Below, piece after piece: positions 9,016 through 17,884 of a stretch of DNA of 64,000 bases. The position numbers and the translations under genes are program-made. The stretch spans positions 101,775-165,774 of the forward strand of contig CAWDHI010000003.1 of the NCBI GenBank assembly GCA_963802095.1. The letters are read 5' to 3'. The notes below the pieces were generated by a model, which did no database searches, was not told where the DNA came from, and was given only the letters and a program-made list of their open reading frames with translations. Numbering within the stretch: position 1 is the first letter of the stretch; every line of letters starts with the position of its first letter. This DNA is from CAVVEQ01 sp963802095 (GTDB taxonomy: Bacteria; Chloroflexota; Anaerolineae; Anaerolineales; Anaerolineaceae).

Positions 9016-9045
9016 ATAACTCCGGAGTGATTGCTCCGGAGTTAT
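9016..9045. terminator. Bidirectional terminator hairpin
   Basis: A 12-bp perfect stem ATAACTCCGGAG (9016-9027) / CTCCGGAGTTAT (9034-9045) with a 6-base loop. It lies between the convergent surface-protein and proC genes and is followed by TTGTT on the plus strand. Confidence 0.8.
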
Positions 9046-9064
9046 TTGTTAAGGCAAGCAAAGA

Positions 9065-9899
9065 TTAATCCGGTTTCTGGGCATCCTTGCCCGCACCCAG
9101 CGCCTGGCTGCGCTCGTAGGCAGCCCAAACCGCGCGCGAGATGGCGGTGCGAAAACCGGCTTTCTCAAGGTAATAGATCGCTTCGGCAGAGGTGCCGCCC
9201 GGGGAGGTGACCTCGTTGCGCAGGCTGGCGGCGTGCTGCTTGCGCCCGGCGTAGTAGTCCACCGAGCCGCGCAGGGTGGCGGTGACCAACTGCTCGGCGA
9301 TGCGCCGCGGAAAGCCCAGGTGTACGCCCGCGTCGATCATGGCTTCCATGAAGAGGAACACATACGCCGGACCTGTGCCGGAAAGGGCGGTGGCCATATC
9401 CAGGTAGTTCTCGTCCTCCACGAAGATCTCTTCGCCCAGCGCGTTCAGAATCCGCGATGCCAGCTCGCGCTGTTTTTCCGTGACCTCGGGAGCGGCCGTC
9501 CACACCGCGATGCCCTCGCCGATCTGCGCCGGGGTGTTGGGCATGGCGCGGATCACGGCGCGGTGATCCAGCCCGGCCTGCAGGGAAGCTACCTTCGCGC
9601 CGGCGATGATGGAGATGACAAGGGAGGAGAGAGGAATGACCCCGCGCAAATCCTTCATCACCGCGGAGAGGCGCTGCGGTTTGACCGAGAGGATGACCAC
9701 ATCCGCCAGCTTGGCGGCTTCAGTGTTGCCAGCGAAACCGATCTTGTAGCGCTCCACCAGCTCCTCGCCCCGCGCGGAGCGCGGGCCGGAAGCGGTCACC
9801 CCGGCGGGGGTGGTGAGTCTCTTTTCGCAGCAACCCGGCGATGATGGCTTCTCCCATCACCCCGGGGCCGATGATGACAAAACGGGTTTTTTCGGTCAT
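9065..9899 (-). CDS. proC: Pyrroline-5-carboxylate reductase, N-terminal frameshift
   Basis: Cytosolic NAD(P)H-dependent enzyme catalysing the last step of proline synthesis. The main open frame (from about 9820 down to 9065) carries the family signature DMATALSGTGPAYVFLFMEA, RAMPNTPAQIGEG and the C-terminal LRNEVTSPGGTSAEAIYYLE. The nucleotide-binding N-terminus (MTEKTRFVIIGPGVMGEAI) starts at 9899 in another frame. Removing one base from the run TTTT at 9822-9825 joins them into about 277 residues, the normal size. A single homopolymer change with everything else conserved suggests a sequence error rather than loss, but a real frameshift cannot be excluded. It lies 48 bases after the esterase gene on the same strand. 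Confidence 0.9.
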
Positions 9900-9947
9900 G
9901 GCGGTACCCTCAACTTAAGATTGCGGAATTATAGCGGAAAAACCGGG

Positions 9948-10994
9948 TTAATCCCCGGACAATACCCCGAGTTCCTCAATAATTTGTTTGAAATAAAAAT
10001 CTACGCGACGGATCAAACCCACCATGCTTAGAAAGCCATGCTGCATTCCGTTGCAACGAATTAACTTCACAGCATTCCCGGCTTGTAGTAGTTTTTGGGC
10101 ATATGCCTCACCCTCATCCCTTAATACATCAAATTCCGCAGTCACTACCAGGGCGGGGGGCAAACCTCGAAGATCGACCTGGAGCGCAGGAGAGAGCCTT
10201 GGGTCAAGCCGATCCCTGGGATTGGGTGCATAGTTTTCCAGAAACCACTCCACATCCGCAAGGGGCAAACCGAGGGCTTTACCACCGAATTCGTGGTAGG
10301 AAGGAGTATCCAGGTGGGCGCTATCAAGAGCAGCATAAAGCAAAATCTGCCCCGCCATAAGGGGTTCTCCCTTTCGAGAAAGCTCCTGGGCAATCACCGC
10401 GGTAAGATTTCCCCCTGCAGAATCGCCTCCGGCAAAAATTCGGGTTGGATCCGCGCCTAATTCCGCCGCGTGGTCATGTGCCCAGATGAAAGCAGTTATT
10501 GAATCTTCAACCGCCGCAGGGAAACGGTACTCAGGAGCGAGGCGGTAATCTATCGAAAGGATAACCATCCCCGCCTGTTTACAAAAGTAGCGGCAAATAT
10601 TATCCGCACTTTCGCAGTTGCCAAGAACCCACCCTCCACCGTGGAAATACACCAACAACGGTTGAGGATGAGAATTATTCATCCTATACAGCCTGGCGCG
10701 TATTCCTCCGCCAGGTCCAGGAATCTCCAAATCCCGGGTGGAATCCACCCGTTCAAATTTTCCACCTATCTTCCGAAGCAAAGGGAAATTAGCGTCGAAA
10801 TGCTTTCGTGCGGCTTGCGGTACCTGCCCAGTGAGCGCCTTTTCCCCTAAAAGCTGCTGGCCGAGGAGAAGGAGTTTAACCTGTGGATCAAGCACACCGC
10901 CTGGAAGGGGATTAGGTTGGGATACCCACCCAACCCATTTGAGTTTTATGAAAACCCAAGCAAATTTAAGACTGTTACCGATCGATAATGCCAT
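9948..10994 (-). CDS. Alpha/beta hydrolase of the hormone-sensitive-lipase (HSL) family
   Basis: A 348-residue carboxylesterase. The oxyanion motif HGGGW (residues 118-122), the nucleophile elbow GDSAGG (Ser192), the acid Asp289 (AEFDVLRDEG) and His319 (MQHGF) form a complete HSL-type catalytic set. The start at 10994 has GGAGGAGG directly upstream; the frame extends 53 codons further but through the end of the FGGY kinase gene. There is a hydrophobic N-terminal stretch (FAWVFIKLKWVGWV, about 11-24) but no clear cleavage site, so it may be cytosolic or loosely membrane-associated. It is 37 bases downstream of the kinase, so cotranscription is likely. Substrate unknown. Confidence 0.88.
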   Translation of the reverse strand: MALSIGNSLKFAWVFIKLKWVGWVSQPNPLPGGVLDPQVKLLLLGQQLLGEKALTGQVPQAARKHFDANFPLLRKIGGKFERVDSTRDLEIPGPGGGIRARLYRMNNSHPQPLLVYFHGGGWVLGNCESADNICRYFCKQAGMVILSIDYRLAPEYRFPAAVEDSITAFIWAHDHAAELGADPTRIFAGGDSAGGNLTAVIAQELSRKGEPLMAGQILLYAALDSAHLDTPSYHEFGGKALGLPLADVEWFLENYAPNPRDRLDPRLSPALQVDLRGLPPALVVTAEFDVLRDEGEAYAQKLLQAGNAVKLIRCNGMQHGFLSMVGLIRRVDFYFKQIIEELGVLSGD

Positions 10995-11031
10995 AATCGC
11001 CTCCTCCGACCGGGAAAACGCCGAATATTTT

Positions 11032-12573
11032 CTACCCGATCGTTCGAATCTTCTTATAAAAAGGTTGAAGCTTTTTATACATCTGCAGGTAGATCTCGTT
11101 ATAGAGTTGGTCATATACTTTGTGATTCTTCGGGTCGGGGCTGAAGGTTTCACCGACGCGGGTCATGGCAGCCACGGCGGATGGAAAATCTGGGTGGAGC
11201 CTGGCACCCACAGCCGCGTCGATTGCGGCTCCCAACCCGCTGGCTTCATAAACATGCGGGCGCGCGGTGGGCAGCCCGAATATATCAGCAGTGAGCTGCA
11301 TGGCTGCCCGCGACTGGCTGCCCCCTCCGGCCACGCGCAATTCGCGAATCTTCACCTTGCTGCGCTTCTCGGTACGTTCCGCCCCTTCGCGCAGCGCGTA
11401 GGCCAGGCCTTCCAGGATGGCACGGTAGATATGGGCGCGGGTGTGCACATCCCCAAAGCCGATGATCGCGCCGCGGGCTTCGGGGCCTGGGCTTCGCAAG
11501 CCGGGGGACCAGTATGGCTGGAGGATGAGCCCCTGCGAGCCGGGTGGGACGGATTCGACCAGCTCGTCAAAGAGCGCTTCGGGCTCCACGCCCTTTTCGG
11601 TGGCCAGGCGCTCCTCGCGCAGGCCGAATTCCTGCTTGAACCAGCTCACCATCCAGTAGCCGCGGTAGATCTGGATCTCAAAGCTGTAGAGTCCGGGAAC
11701 GGCAGAAGGGTAGGGGGGGATGAGCGGGATGACCTCGATGTATTTATCATGGGTGGTATTGATGGTGGCGGTGGTGCCGTAGGAGAGGCAGGCGATGGAA
11801 GGATCCAGCGACCCGGCGCCGATCACCTCGCAGGCTTTATCGGCTGCCGCAGCGATGAGAGGCAGCCCGACCGGGATGCCCGTGGCCGCGGCAGCTTCGG
11901 GGGTGATGCGCCCAAGCTCCTGACCCTGGGGGATGAGCTCGGGCAGCAAGGCGGGGTCAAGCGGGATGGCCTGCCACTTCCAGTCAGAACTGGAAGCCCA
12001 GCGCTGAGATTTATAGTCGAAGGGCACGTAGCCAACCTGGCTGCCGACCGAATCCACGAAGCGCCCGGTGAGCAGGTGAACCAGGTAGCCGGATAAAAAG
12101 AGATAGTGGCGGGTGGATTTCCAAATCTCTGGCTGGTTGGTGGAAAGCCAGTTGGCTTCGGCCTCTGCCTGCAGGTAGGCGACCGTATCGCTCGCGCCTG
12201 CTACCTTGAAAGCCGCACCCCACAATCCACTGACGGGAGGCATCCCCTCGGCGCGGCGCTGGTCCAGCCAGACGATGGCCGGACGCAGGGGTTTGCCATC
12301 CACATCCAGGTTTATCATCGTGGAGCGCTGGGTGGTGAGGGCTACTGCGGCGATGGAGGAGATATCCACGCTCTTTTGCTTGAAGAGTCCCTTGCAGGCG
12401 GAGCAGAGCGCGTTCCAGAACACAGCCGGGTCCTGCTCGGCCAATCCCGGGGCGGTGGAGTAGTAAGGTTCGATGGGCACACGCTCCTTGGCAAGCAGGT
12501 TGCCCTGCGGGTCGAACAGCAAAGCGCGGGCGGATTGCGTCCCATGGTCTATGGCAAGCAGGTTTTCAGGCAT
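11032..12573 (-). CDS. FGGY-family carbohydrate kinase
   Basis: A 513-residue ATP-dependent sugar or polyol kinase. The N-terminal phosphate motif IDHGTQSARALLFD (residues 8-21), TTQRST near residue 85, LSYGTTATI in the middle and the adenosine motif VAGGGSQSRAAMQLTADIFG near residue 425 are all in place, and the length matches xylulose/ribulose/glycerol kinases. Substrate class cannot be assigned from these motifs. A strong AGGAGGAA precedes the ATG. It heads a minus-strand unit with an HSL esterase and proC; a terminator hairpin separates it from the upstream GyrI-like gene. Confidence 0.9.
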   Translation of the reverse strand: MPENLLAIDHGTQSARALLFDPQGNLLAKERVPIEPYYSTAPGLAEQDPAVFWNALCSACKGLFKQKSVDISSIAAVALTTQRSTMINLDVDGKPLRPAIVWLDQRRAEGMPPVSGLWGAAFKVAGASDTVAYLQAEAEANWLSTNQPEIWKSTRHYLFLSGYLVHLLTGRFVDSVGSQVGYVPFDYKSQRWASSSDWKWQAIPLDPALLPELIPQGQELGRITPEAAAATGIPVGLPLIAAAADKACEVIGAGSLDPSIACLSYGTTATINTTHDKYIEVIPLIPPYPSAVPGLYSFEIQIYRGYWMVSWFKQEFGLREERLATEKGVEPEALFDELVESVPPGSQGLILQPYWSPGLRSPGPEARGAIIGFGDVHTRAHIYRAILEGLAYALREGAERTEKRSKVKIRELRVAGGGSQSRAAMQLTADIFGLPTARPHVYEASGLGAAIDAAVGARLHPDFPSAVAAMTRVGETFSPDPKNHKVYDQLYNEIYLQMYKKLQPFYKKIRTIG

Positions 12574-12698
12574 GTTGGTTCCTCCTGGAAAGGATGACTA
12601 TATTATGCGCCGGAATGGGATTTTTTGCCAAAGGAAATTATTTGTGCGGATCGGGCATCTATCCGCTTTTGCCAGCGGAACCACCCATGCAAAATGAA

Positions 12699-12721
12699 CC
12701 GGGCACCAAATCGGTGCCCGG
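12699..12721 (-). terminator. Terminator after the GyrI-like gene
   Basis: A 9-bp stem CCGGGCACC (12699-12707) / GGTGCCCGG (12713-12721), loop of 5. Read on the minus strand it is followed by a short T-rich stretch (TTCATTTT). Confidence 0.7.
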
Positions 12722-12747
12722 ATTTCGCGTCAAAGATCAGTTTTCTT

Positions 12748-13380
12748 CTACTTTTCCTTCACCGGTTGACGAAGGATGGTGCGCAGCTTTTCCGGCGCTG
12801 CCCGGCGCGGGTCACCCATGTAGATCTCGTGGTGATGTCCGTTACGCACAAGGTTGTGCTCCTTCATATAAATTTTCATGCGCTCAATGGTGGGCTCCTC
12901 TTCGGAATAGGGACCCAGGTGCAGCACCTGCACACTTCTGCCCTCATGGAAGGATTCAAAACGCAGTTTTTCCAATCCGGGCGACGGTTTTTTCTTATTT
13001 AGCTGCTCCAGCGCTTCAGCAAACATATCGGCGGTGACAAACCCCGGCTGCAGGATCATGACGTTAAAGTGTTGTTCCTGGAGCTTCCCGAACTCGAACG
13101 CGTCCCCATCCACCCACCAGAGACCCTCAAGCGCCATAACGGGGTAATCCAACGGCTCCACCTTGTGCTGTTTGATGGCGAACTTGAGCGAGTAGGAGAT
13201 CCCGTAGAGAGCGGTCAAGGCCTCCACGAACTCCACCGCTTCCGCCACCTTGACTCCGGCTGGAACAATGCCCTCGACCATGGCGAAGTTGAATTCGGGC
13301 ACCTCCACTTCTTCTACGGCTTTTGCGGAAGGGTTGTAGAGGTATTTCAATTCCTTTTTCAAATCTAATTTTGTGATCAT
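12748..13380 (-). CDS. GyrI-like small-molecule-binding domain protein
   Basis: A 210-residue stand-alone protein of the GyrI-like/SOUL-type ligand-binding family. It has two alpha-beta repeats: an N-terminal VPEFNFAMVEGIVPAG, a central LEGLWWV, and a C-terminal part with FHEGRSVQVLHLGPYSEEEP and HHEIYMGDPRR, which is the conserved GyrI-like ending. Members without a DNA-binding domain often sit next to a regulator, and here a YafY/WYL-type regulator (frameshifted) lies immediately upstream with a 25-base gap. It could sequester or hydrolyse a toxic small molecule sensed by that regulator; this is inference from family behaviour. Confidence 0.85.
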   Translation of the reverse strand: MITKLDLKKELKYLYNPSAKAVEEVEVPEFNFAMVEGIVPAGVKVAEAVEFVEALTALYGISYSLKFAIKQHKVEPLDYPVMALEGLWWVDGDAFEFGKLQEQHFNVMILQPGFVTADMFAEALEQLNKKKPSPGLEKLRFESFHEGRSVQVLHLGPYSEEEPTIERMKIYMKEHNLVRNGHHHEIYMGDPRRAAPEKLRTILRQPVKEK

Positions 13381-13405
13381 TTGATCTCCTTTCCTTATCT
13401 CGTTT

Positions 13406-14358
13406 TCAGTGATATCGATCGACGATCGCTTGCGCCCAGTCCGGGACCATGTCGATCAACTCGGGCGGTGCAAGGACGGTGACCAGCGGCCCGAAGCTGA
13501 TCGCCATACTGGCAGCGAACTGCAGGTCCGCGGCAGGCAGGGTTGCCAGCAGGGAGCCATCTGGCTGGGACTCGATCTCCGTCCAGCCGATCGGAGGAAT
13601 CCCGCACGAAGCCCACCGCCTGCGGGGCGAATCGCAGCCGGGCAAGGATGCTGGTGGGGCCTGAGTTCGGTATCAAGGAAAGCGTGCGGGTCAAACCGGC
13701 GGGGATGGTCGTAGTCCATCTCCAGCGCTATTGATCTCGCGTATTCGATCCACCCGCAGTAGGCGAGTGCCCCGCGCAGATGGCAGAAACCGGTCGCGTA
13801 CCAGTGCCCCCAGCGGAAGACCAGCGCGTAGAGGATCGAACTCCCGGCAGGTGGGCTCGGCGCGGCTGAGGACTTCGTAGATCAGCGAGACCCGCCGGTT
13901 CTCGCGCAGAGCCTGCCGCAGGGTTCCGAGTGATCCTGTATGGAGCCCAGCTCTGCGAGGCGCAGCCCGATGGTAACAAGCGACCTGCGCGCCCAGGCGA
14001 TTTCCGATCGCTGATCATCGGGAAGCAGGTTCTCCAACTTGGCCAGCGCCCCGCGTGCGGCATCCCGGTAGAGCCCGCCCCACATCTCCTCCACGAGAGA
14101 AGCACCCAACCCCACCGCGACCGCCTCTTCCGGGCTGAGCACCAGCGGCGGCATCTTATAACCGCGCACCAACGAGAACCCACCCGCAGGACCGCGCTCG
14201 GAAAAAAGCGGGATTCCCAGTTCATCCAGCATCTCAAAATAACGATGCACAGTGCGGATTGAAACGCCCAGTTCGCGTGCAAGCTCCCCAGCCTTGCGGT
14301 TGGGGCTGCTTTGAAGGAGCATGATCAGGCTGATCAATCGGGTGGCGGTGTTGGTCAT
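13406..14358 (-). pseudogene. YafY/DeoR-type HTH-WYL transcriptional regulator with multiple frameshifts
   Basis: The first 145 codons are intact: an N-terminal HTH (ELARELGVSIRTVHRYFEML), GIPLFSERGPAGGFSLVRGY and a linker, as in YafY-like repressors. Beyond about 13930 the coding sequence jumps frames at least six times, yet the pieces still read as a normal WYL region in order: TLRQALRENRRVSLIYEVL, YALVFRWGHWYATGFCHLRG, RVDRIREI, ALEMDYDHPRRFDPHAF, ILARLRFAPQAVGFVRDSS, then TEIESQPDGSLLATLPAADL to the end at 13406. Corrected length is about 317 residues. Several shifts sit in C or G runs (for example CCCC near 13660). The residues between shifts are not degraded, which is unusual for an old pseudogene. 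Confidence 0.8.
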
Positions 14359-14394
14359 TTCATCATCCCTGTCGGCAAAGAAAGGATAGCAAAC

Positions 14395-14419
14395 ATATAT
14401 GTCAAATTATGACATATAT
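14395..14419. promoter_or_regulatory. Palindromic operator candidate upstream of the WYL regulator
   Basis: Perfect 10-bp arms ATATATGTCA (14395-14404) and TGACATATAT (14410-14419) around a 5-base A/T spacer. It lies 37-61 bases before the regulator start codon, where a promoter is expected. It is a likely autoregulatory binding site. Confidence 0.6.
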
Positions 14420-14475
14420 AAACCAAAGAAACATTATTGGTTTTCCGGAAATCTTCCTGTGAAATGAAGGGGAAA

Positions 14476-15681
14476 TTAATCCTTCAGCCGACCCCAATCC
14501 GGGGATTTACCAGCCAGGCCGCGCACGATTTCCTTGATAAGGTCAATAACCTCAACGACCTTTTGAGGGCTGACCTGTTCGATCGAATCTTGTGGTGTGT
14601 GGGCAAGGTGGCGGATGCCAACAGAGCTGAAAGCCAGGCTGGGTACGCCGCGCATGGAGAAAGTGGAGTGGTTGCTCTCCGGCCAGGGATCCACGCGCAC
14701 AACACCAGGGTATTTCTTCTGAATTTCATCTACAAAGTCGAAAAGTGCGTCTGAAGCCGAGAAGACTGCCAGGCTGTTCGATCCGGCCCATGCGCCCATG
14801 TCATCCATGTTGATAGCCAGGAGGATATCACCAAGCCCTGCCTCACCCCCCCGGCGAAGATATTCGTCATCGCCCATCGGCAGGGCTTCCTCGCCGTTGA
14901 AGGCGACAAATTCCAACCCGAAGGGCAGCTCCACCGAAGCCAAGTCTTCCGCCAGGGCAAGGAGGGCGCCGGCGCTGGCGCCGTTATCCAGCGCACCAGG
15001 TGTGTTATGAAAGGTATCGAAGTGAGCGCAGAGCACCACCTTGACAGGGGAGAGAGAAGGTTTGCGGGCAACAATGTTGCGGGCGATGGAGGGGGTGTTG
15101 GCACAATCCAGCTTCAGATGAACGGAAAATGGGGGCTTGCGTAGGAGCTGCAGCACCACCTCGCGCGGCAGCGTGGCGGCTGGGATGGGTAGGTCCCAAT
15201 CTTCAGTAACTTGCTCGTAATCGCTGGAATTGCAAGGCGGTGCGACAAGGGCGGAAGGTTTTCCGTTTACCAGAAGGTCAAAGATCTTCTCGTCGTCCGG
15301 TCCGCGCAGGAACCAGGACTTTGGCGAGATCTGGGTGCTTGCCAGTTCTCCATAAAAGAGAACGATCTTCCCCTCCAGATCTGCCATCTCCATCTCGGGA
15401 ATTGTACTCAACGGCAGGAGCTGCCCCTGCACGTCGCAGGCGGGTGAAAAGACATTGGCTTCCACCTGGAGGGAGATGCCGTCGGCCTCGAAGAACGCGG
15501 AGCGAACCTCCCAGGCAATGCAGGGATAGGGCTGCTCCTCCACCTGCAAATTGGCAGCGGAAAACGTATCGCGGATGTAGTCTGCAGCTGCCTGGTTGGC
15601 GGGTGAACCGATCAAGCGCGGGCCGACCCCGACGATCAATTTCTCAAGGTGTTTTGATAATACCGATATCTTTGCAGGCAT
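14476..15681 (-). CDS. M28-family zinc metallopeptidase
   Basis: A 401-residue aminopeptidase-like enzyme. All five co-catalytic zinc ligands and the catalytic acids of the M28 fold are visible: His220 and Asp222 (CAHFDTFHNTPGALDNGAS, with Asp232), Glu264-Glu265 (NGEEA), Asp293 (INMDDMGA) and His361 (HLAHTPQDS). A protease-associated-like insert occupies about residues 75-190. I chose the ATG at 15681, which follows GGGAGAG; an in-frame start 12 codons earlier is poorly placed. There is no signal peptide, so it is probably cytosolic peptide turnover. Transcribed alone. Confidence 0.9.
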   Translation of the reverse strand: MPAKISVLSKHLEKLIVGVGPRLIGSPANQAAADYIRDTFSAANLQVEEQPYPCIAWEVRSAFFEADGISLQVEANVFSPACDVQGQLLPLSTIPEMEMADLEGKIVLFYGELASTQISPKSWFLRGPDDEKIFDLLVNGKPSALVAPPCNSSDYEQVTEDWDLPIPAATLPREVVLQLLRKPPFSVHLKLDCANTPSIARNIVARKPSLSPVKVVLCAHFDTFHNTPGALDNGASAGALLALAEDLASVELPFGLEFVAFNGEEALPMGDDEYLRRGGEAGLGDILLAINMDDMGAWAGSNSLAVFSASDALFDFVDEIQKKYPGVVRVDPWPESNHSTFSMRGVPSLAFSSVGIRHLAHTPQDSIEQVSPQKVVEVIDLIKEIVRGLAGKSPDWGRLKD

Positions 15682-15780
15682 GATCTCTCCCGAATTGAGG
15701 ATAAACTGCTCCTGCATATTTTAACGGAGGAGCTACCTTTCAGGTCCTCCGCGCCATGTCGGAATAAACAAAAGATCGGT

Positions 15781-16290
15781 TCAGGATTTGGGGATCGGAC
15801 GGAGCCGCGCGAACTGGCGCGTGGTCCAGAACGTGTTTGCGTGCTGTTTTTCCTCCAGCTCACCGCGTAATGCATCGATCGCCATTTTTTCAGCGTAATC
15901 CGAACACCTACCGGTTAGACACATCCATGCGTTACTGAAGACTACACTCAACCCGAGGACGATCACTAAAAGCGAGATGGAGGCAAGCAAACAGACCAAT
16001 CCCTGCGCCTGGGTGGGGATTTCGAGCACGGAAAGGAATCTGCAGAAAGCGGCTGGCAGAATGGCTGCAGTTACACCGACAGCGCTCCAGGTGAGTGCGT
16101 GACGGCGAACATGCGCATGCACACATTTGTTACAAATAATCACCTGCTTTAAATGGATTGAATTGAACCGGGTAATTGTTTCAGGGATGTTTGCGTAATG
16201 CTCGCTTGCGATACTTGCGATTTTTCCGTAATGGAAGGCGTATTGCTTGCCCGGGTCGGCGCTTTTGCACAAAAGGCAACTTTCAGCCAT
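15781..16290 (-). CDS. Small membrane protein with two CxxC motifs
   Basis: A 169-residue protein of unknown function. The N-terminal 65 residues hold two CxxC pairs (Cys5/Cys8 and Cys53/Cys56, the latter followed by HAHVRRH), which could bind one metal ion. Two hydrophobic segments follow (about 68-90 and 97-122), then a charged cytosolic tail. GGAGGTGC precedes the ATG. No family recognised; a membrane-anchored zinc-ribbon-like protein is the most that can be said. Confidence 0.65.
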   Translation of the reverse strand: MAESCLLCKSADPGKQYAFHYGKIASIASEHYANIPETITRFNSIHLKQVIICNKCVHAHVRRHALTWSAVGVTAAILPAAFCRFLSVLEIPTQAQGLVCLLASISLLVIVLGLSVVFSNAWMCLTGRCSDYAEKMAIDALRGELEEKQHANTFWTTRQFARLRPIPKS

Positions 16291-16708
16291 TGCGCACCTC
16301 CAGACCCTTTAAATGTATAGACATATTATGACACAAAAAGGAGAAATTTCAAGAAGAATTAGAATACGGGCAACAATCTTGAATTAAGTGCTATTTGTAA
16401 ACAGCGATTTGCGTTGCAACTTGAAGGTGCCTGATCACCTTCAAGCTAATCGGCGCTGACATTCTTCCTTGTGCCCATTCCTTGCTGTAAAATTTTTCTT
16501 CACGGGTGGGCTGCATAATATCAAGGATTTCCTCAATTCTCAGATTTCGGCTTGATATGAACTTTTCTCTTCCCCCTTAGTTTGTTCGCAGGTAACGAAA
16601 GAGGAGCAACCACCAGAATCAATCATCGATGATGCAATAATTCCCCGGTAGAGGGAGGATAATTATTCCGCACCAATATGCGATAATGGATTCTGGAGTG
16701 CATATGAA
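16291..16708. other. Intergenic region with one inverted repeat
   Basis: No convincing gene. It holds a perfect 10-bp inverted repeat, CTTGAAGGTG (16420-16429) and CACCTTCAAG (16436-16445), with a 6-base loop and no T run, in the middle of the divergent region between the small membrane protein and the oxidoreductase. GGAG for the next gene lies at 16695-16698. Confidence 0.5.
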
Positions 16709-17845
16709 ATGAAAACAATTCTTATCCTTGGTGGGTACGGCGCAACCGGAAAACCACTGGCTCGCCACCTTCTGCAGCAAACGGATACCCGCCTGGTGCT
16801 TGCCGGCCGCCATATTGAAAAAGCCCACACCTTCGCGGATTTATTAAACAAGGAAAATAAAGGCGTGCGGGTGGAGGCTGCTTTTATTGATGCGGCAGAC
16901 GGCGCTACCCTGCGAAAAGCCCTGGTTGGGGTAGACCTGCTTCTTAATGCTGCCCCTACCACCGCTTATACAGAGGACGTGATCCGGGGGGCATTGGAGG
17001 CAGGCGTGGATTACCTTGATATCCAGATCGGTGAGCAAAAGCTGGCAACGTTGCGCTCCTGCGCAGCCGAGATCGAAAAAGCAGGACTCTGCTTCATCAC
17101 GGAAGCCGGGTTTCACCCCGGGTTGCCCGCAGCGATGGTGCGATTGGCCGGGGAGGAATTTGATGTTCTTGAGAAAGCTGTGACCGCGGGGTACTTGAAC
17201 ATCGGTCCCGGGGCAGAATACACCGAAGCAGTAGATGAATTAATGGAAGAATTCAAGCATTATCGGTCGCAAGTGTTCAAAGACGGGAAATGGACGATTC
17301 CAGGTTCCTGGGAAATGCGGAAGGTGGATTTCGGGGGCGAGGTGGGCACAAAACAGTGTGCATCGATGTTCTTCGAAGAACTGGGGGATATCCCAGCCAT
17401 GTTCCCAGAGCTGAGCGAAACCGGTTTTTATATCTCCGGATCGCACTGGTTCACAGATTGGGTCATTTACCCGATCGCAATGCTGGGGTTAAAGATCGCC
17501 CCGCGCAAGGGCATCCGCCCGTTGGGAAGGCTGGTATGGTGGGGGATGACCAGGGTTCCCAAGCCGCCCTATATCGTGATTCTCAAGGTTGAGGCTGAAG
17601 GGACCAAAGACAGCAAGCGTAAAGGCTTGGAAATCTCGGTTTCACACGCGGATGGATATGAATTGACCGCAATCCCGGTAGTGGCAATGCTCAAACAGGT
17701 ACTGGATGGGAGCGCACGCAAACCTGGATTATGGATGATGGGTCACCTGGTTGATACACAGCGCCTATTCCGGGATATGGAACAGATGGGGGTGGGGGTG
17801 CAAAAGGTGATTCTCAAACCCGGCAAAACAGGCATTCAAAAGTAA
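16709..17845 (+). CDS. Saccharopine dehydrogenase-like NAD(P)-binding oxidoreductase
   Basis: A 378-residue protein with an N-terminal Rossmann motif ILGGYGATGKPLARHLL (residues 6-22) and the family's second block LLLNAAPTTAYTEDVIRGAL, then EAGVDYLDIQIGEQ and ITEAGFHPGLPAAMVR. The C-terminal half is divergent from true saccharopine dehydrogenase, as in the many relatives with unknown substrates. It probably forms a two-gene operon with the alpha/beta hydrolase that starts 39 bases downstream. No membrane segment is certain, although a hydrophobic stretch (WVIYPIAMLGLKIAP) lies near residue 250. Confidence 0.85.
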   Translation: MKTILILGGYGATGKPLARHLLQQTDTRLVLAGRHIEKAHTFADLLNKENKGVRVEAAFIDAADGATLRKALVGVDLLLNAAPTTAYTEDVIRGALEAGVDYLDIQIGEQKLATLRSCAAEIEKAGLCFITEAGFHPGLPAAMVRLAGEEFDVLEKAVTAGYLNIGPGAEYTEAVDELMEEFKHYRSQVFKDGKWTIPGSWEMRKVDFGGEVGTKQCASMFFEELGDIPAMFPELSETGFYISGSHWFTDWVIYPIAMLGLKIAPRKGIRPLGRLVWWGMTRVPKPPYIVILKVEAEGTKDSKRKGLEISVSHADGYELTAIPVVAMLKQVLDGSARKPGLWMMGHLVDTQRLFRDMEQMGVGVQKVILKPGKTGIQK

Positions 17846-17884
17846 TAGCACATCATTCAGAGCGCGTATTGAGGAGATAAAACC

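Noticed and set aside
10738..12096. A 452-codon plus-strand frame opposite the esterase and FGGY kinase
   Set aside because: Both minus-strand genes show complete catalytic motifs; the plus-strand product is Gly/Arg/His-rich shadow sequence.
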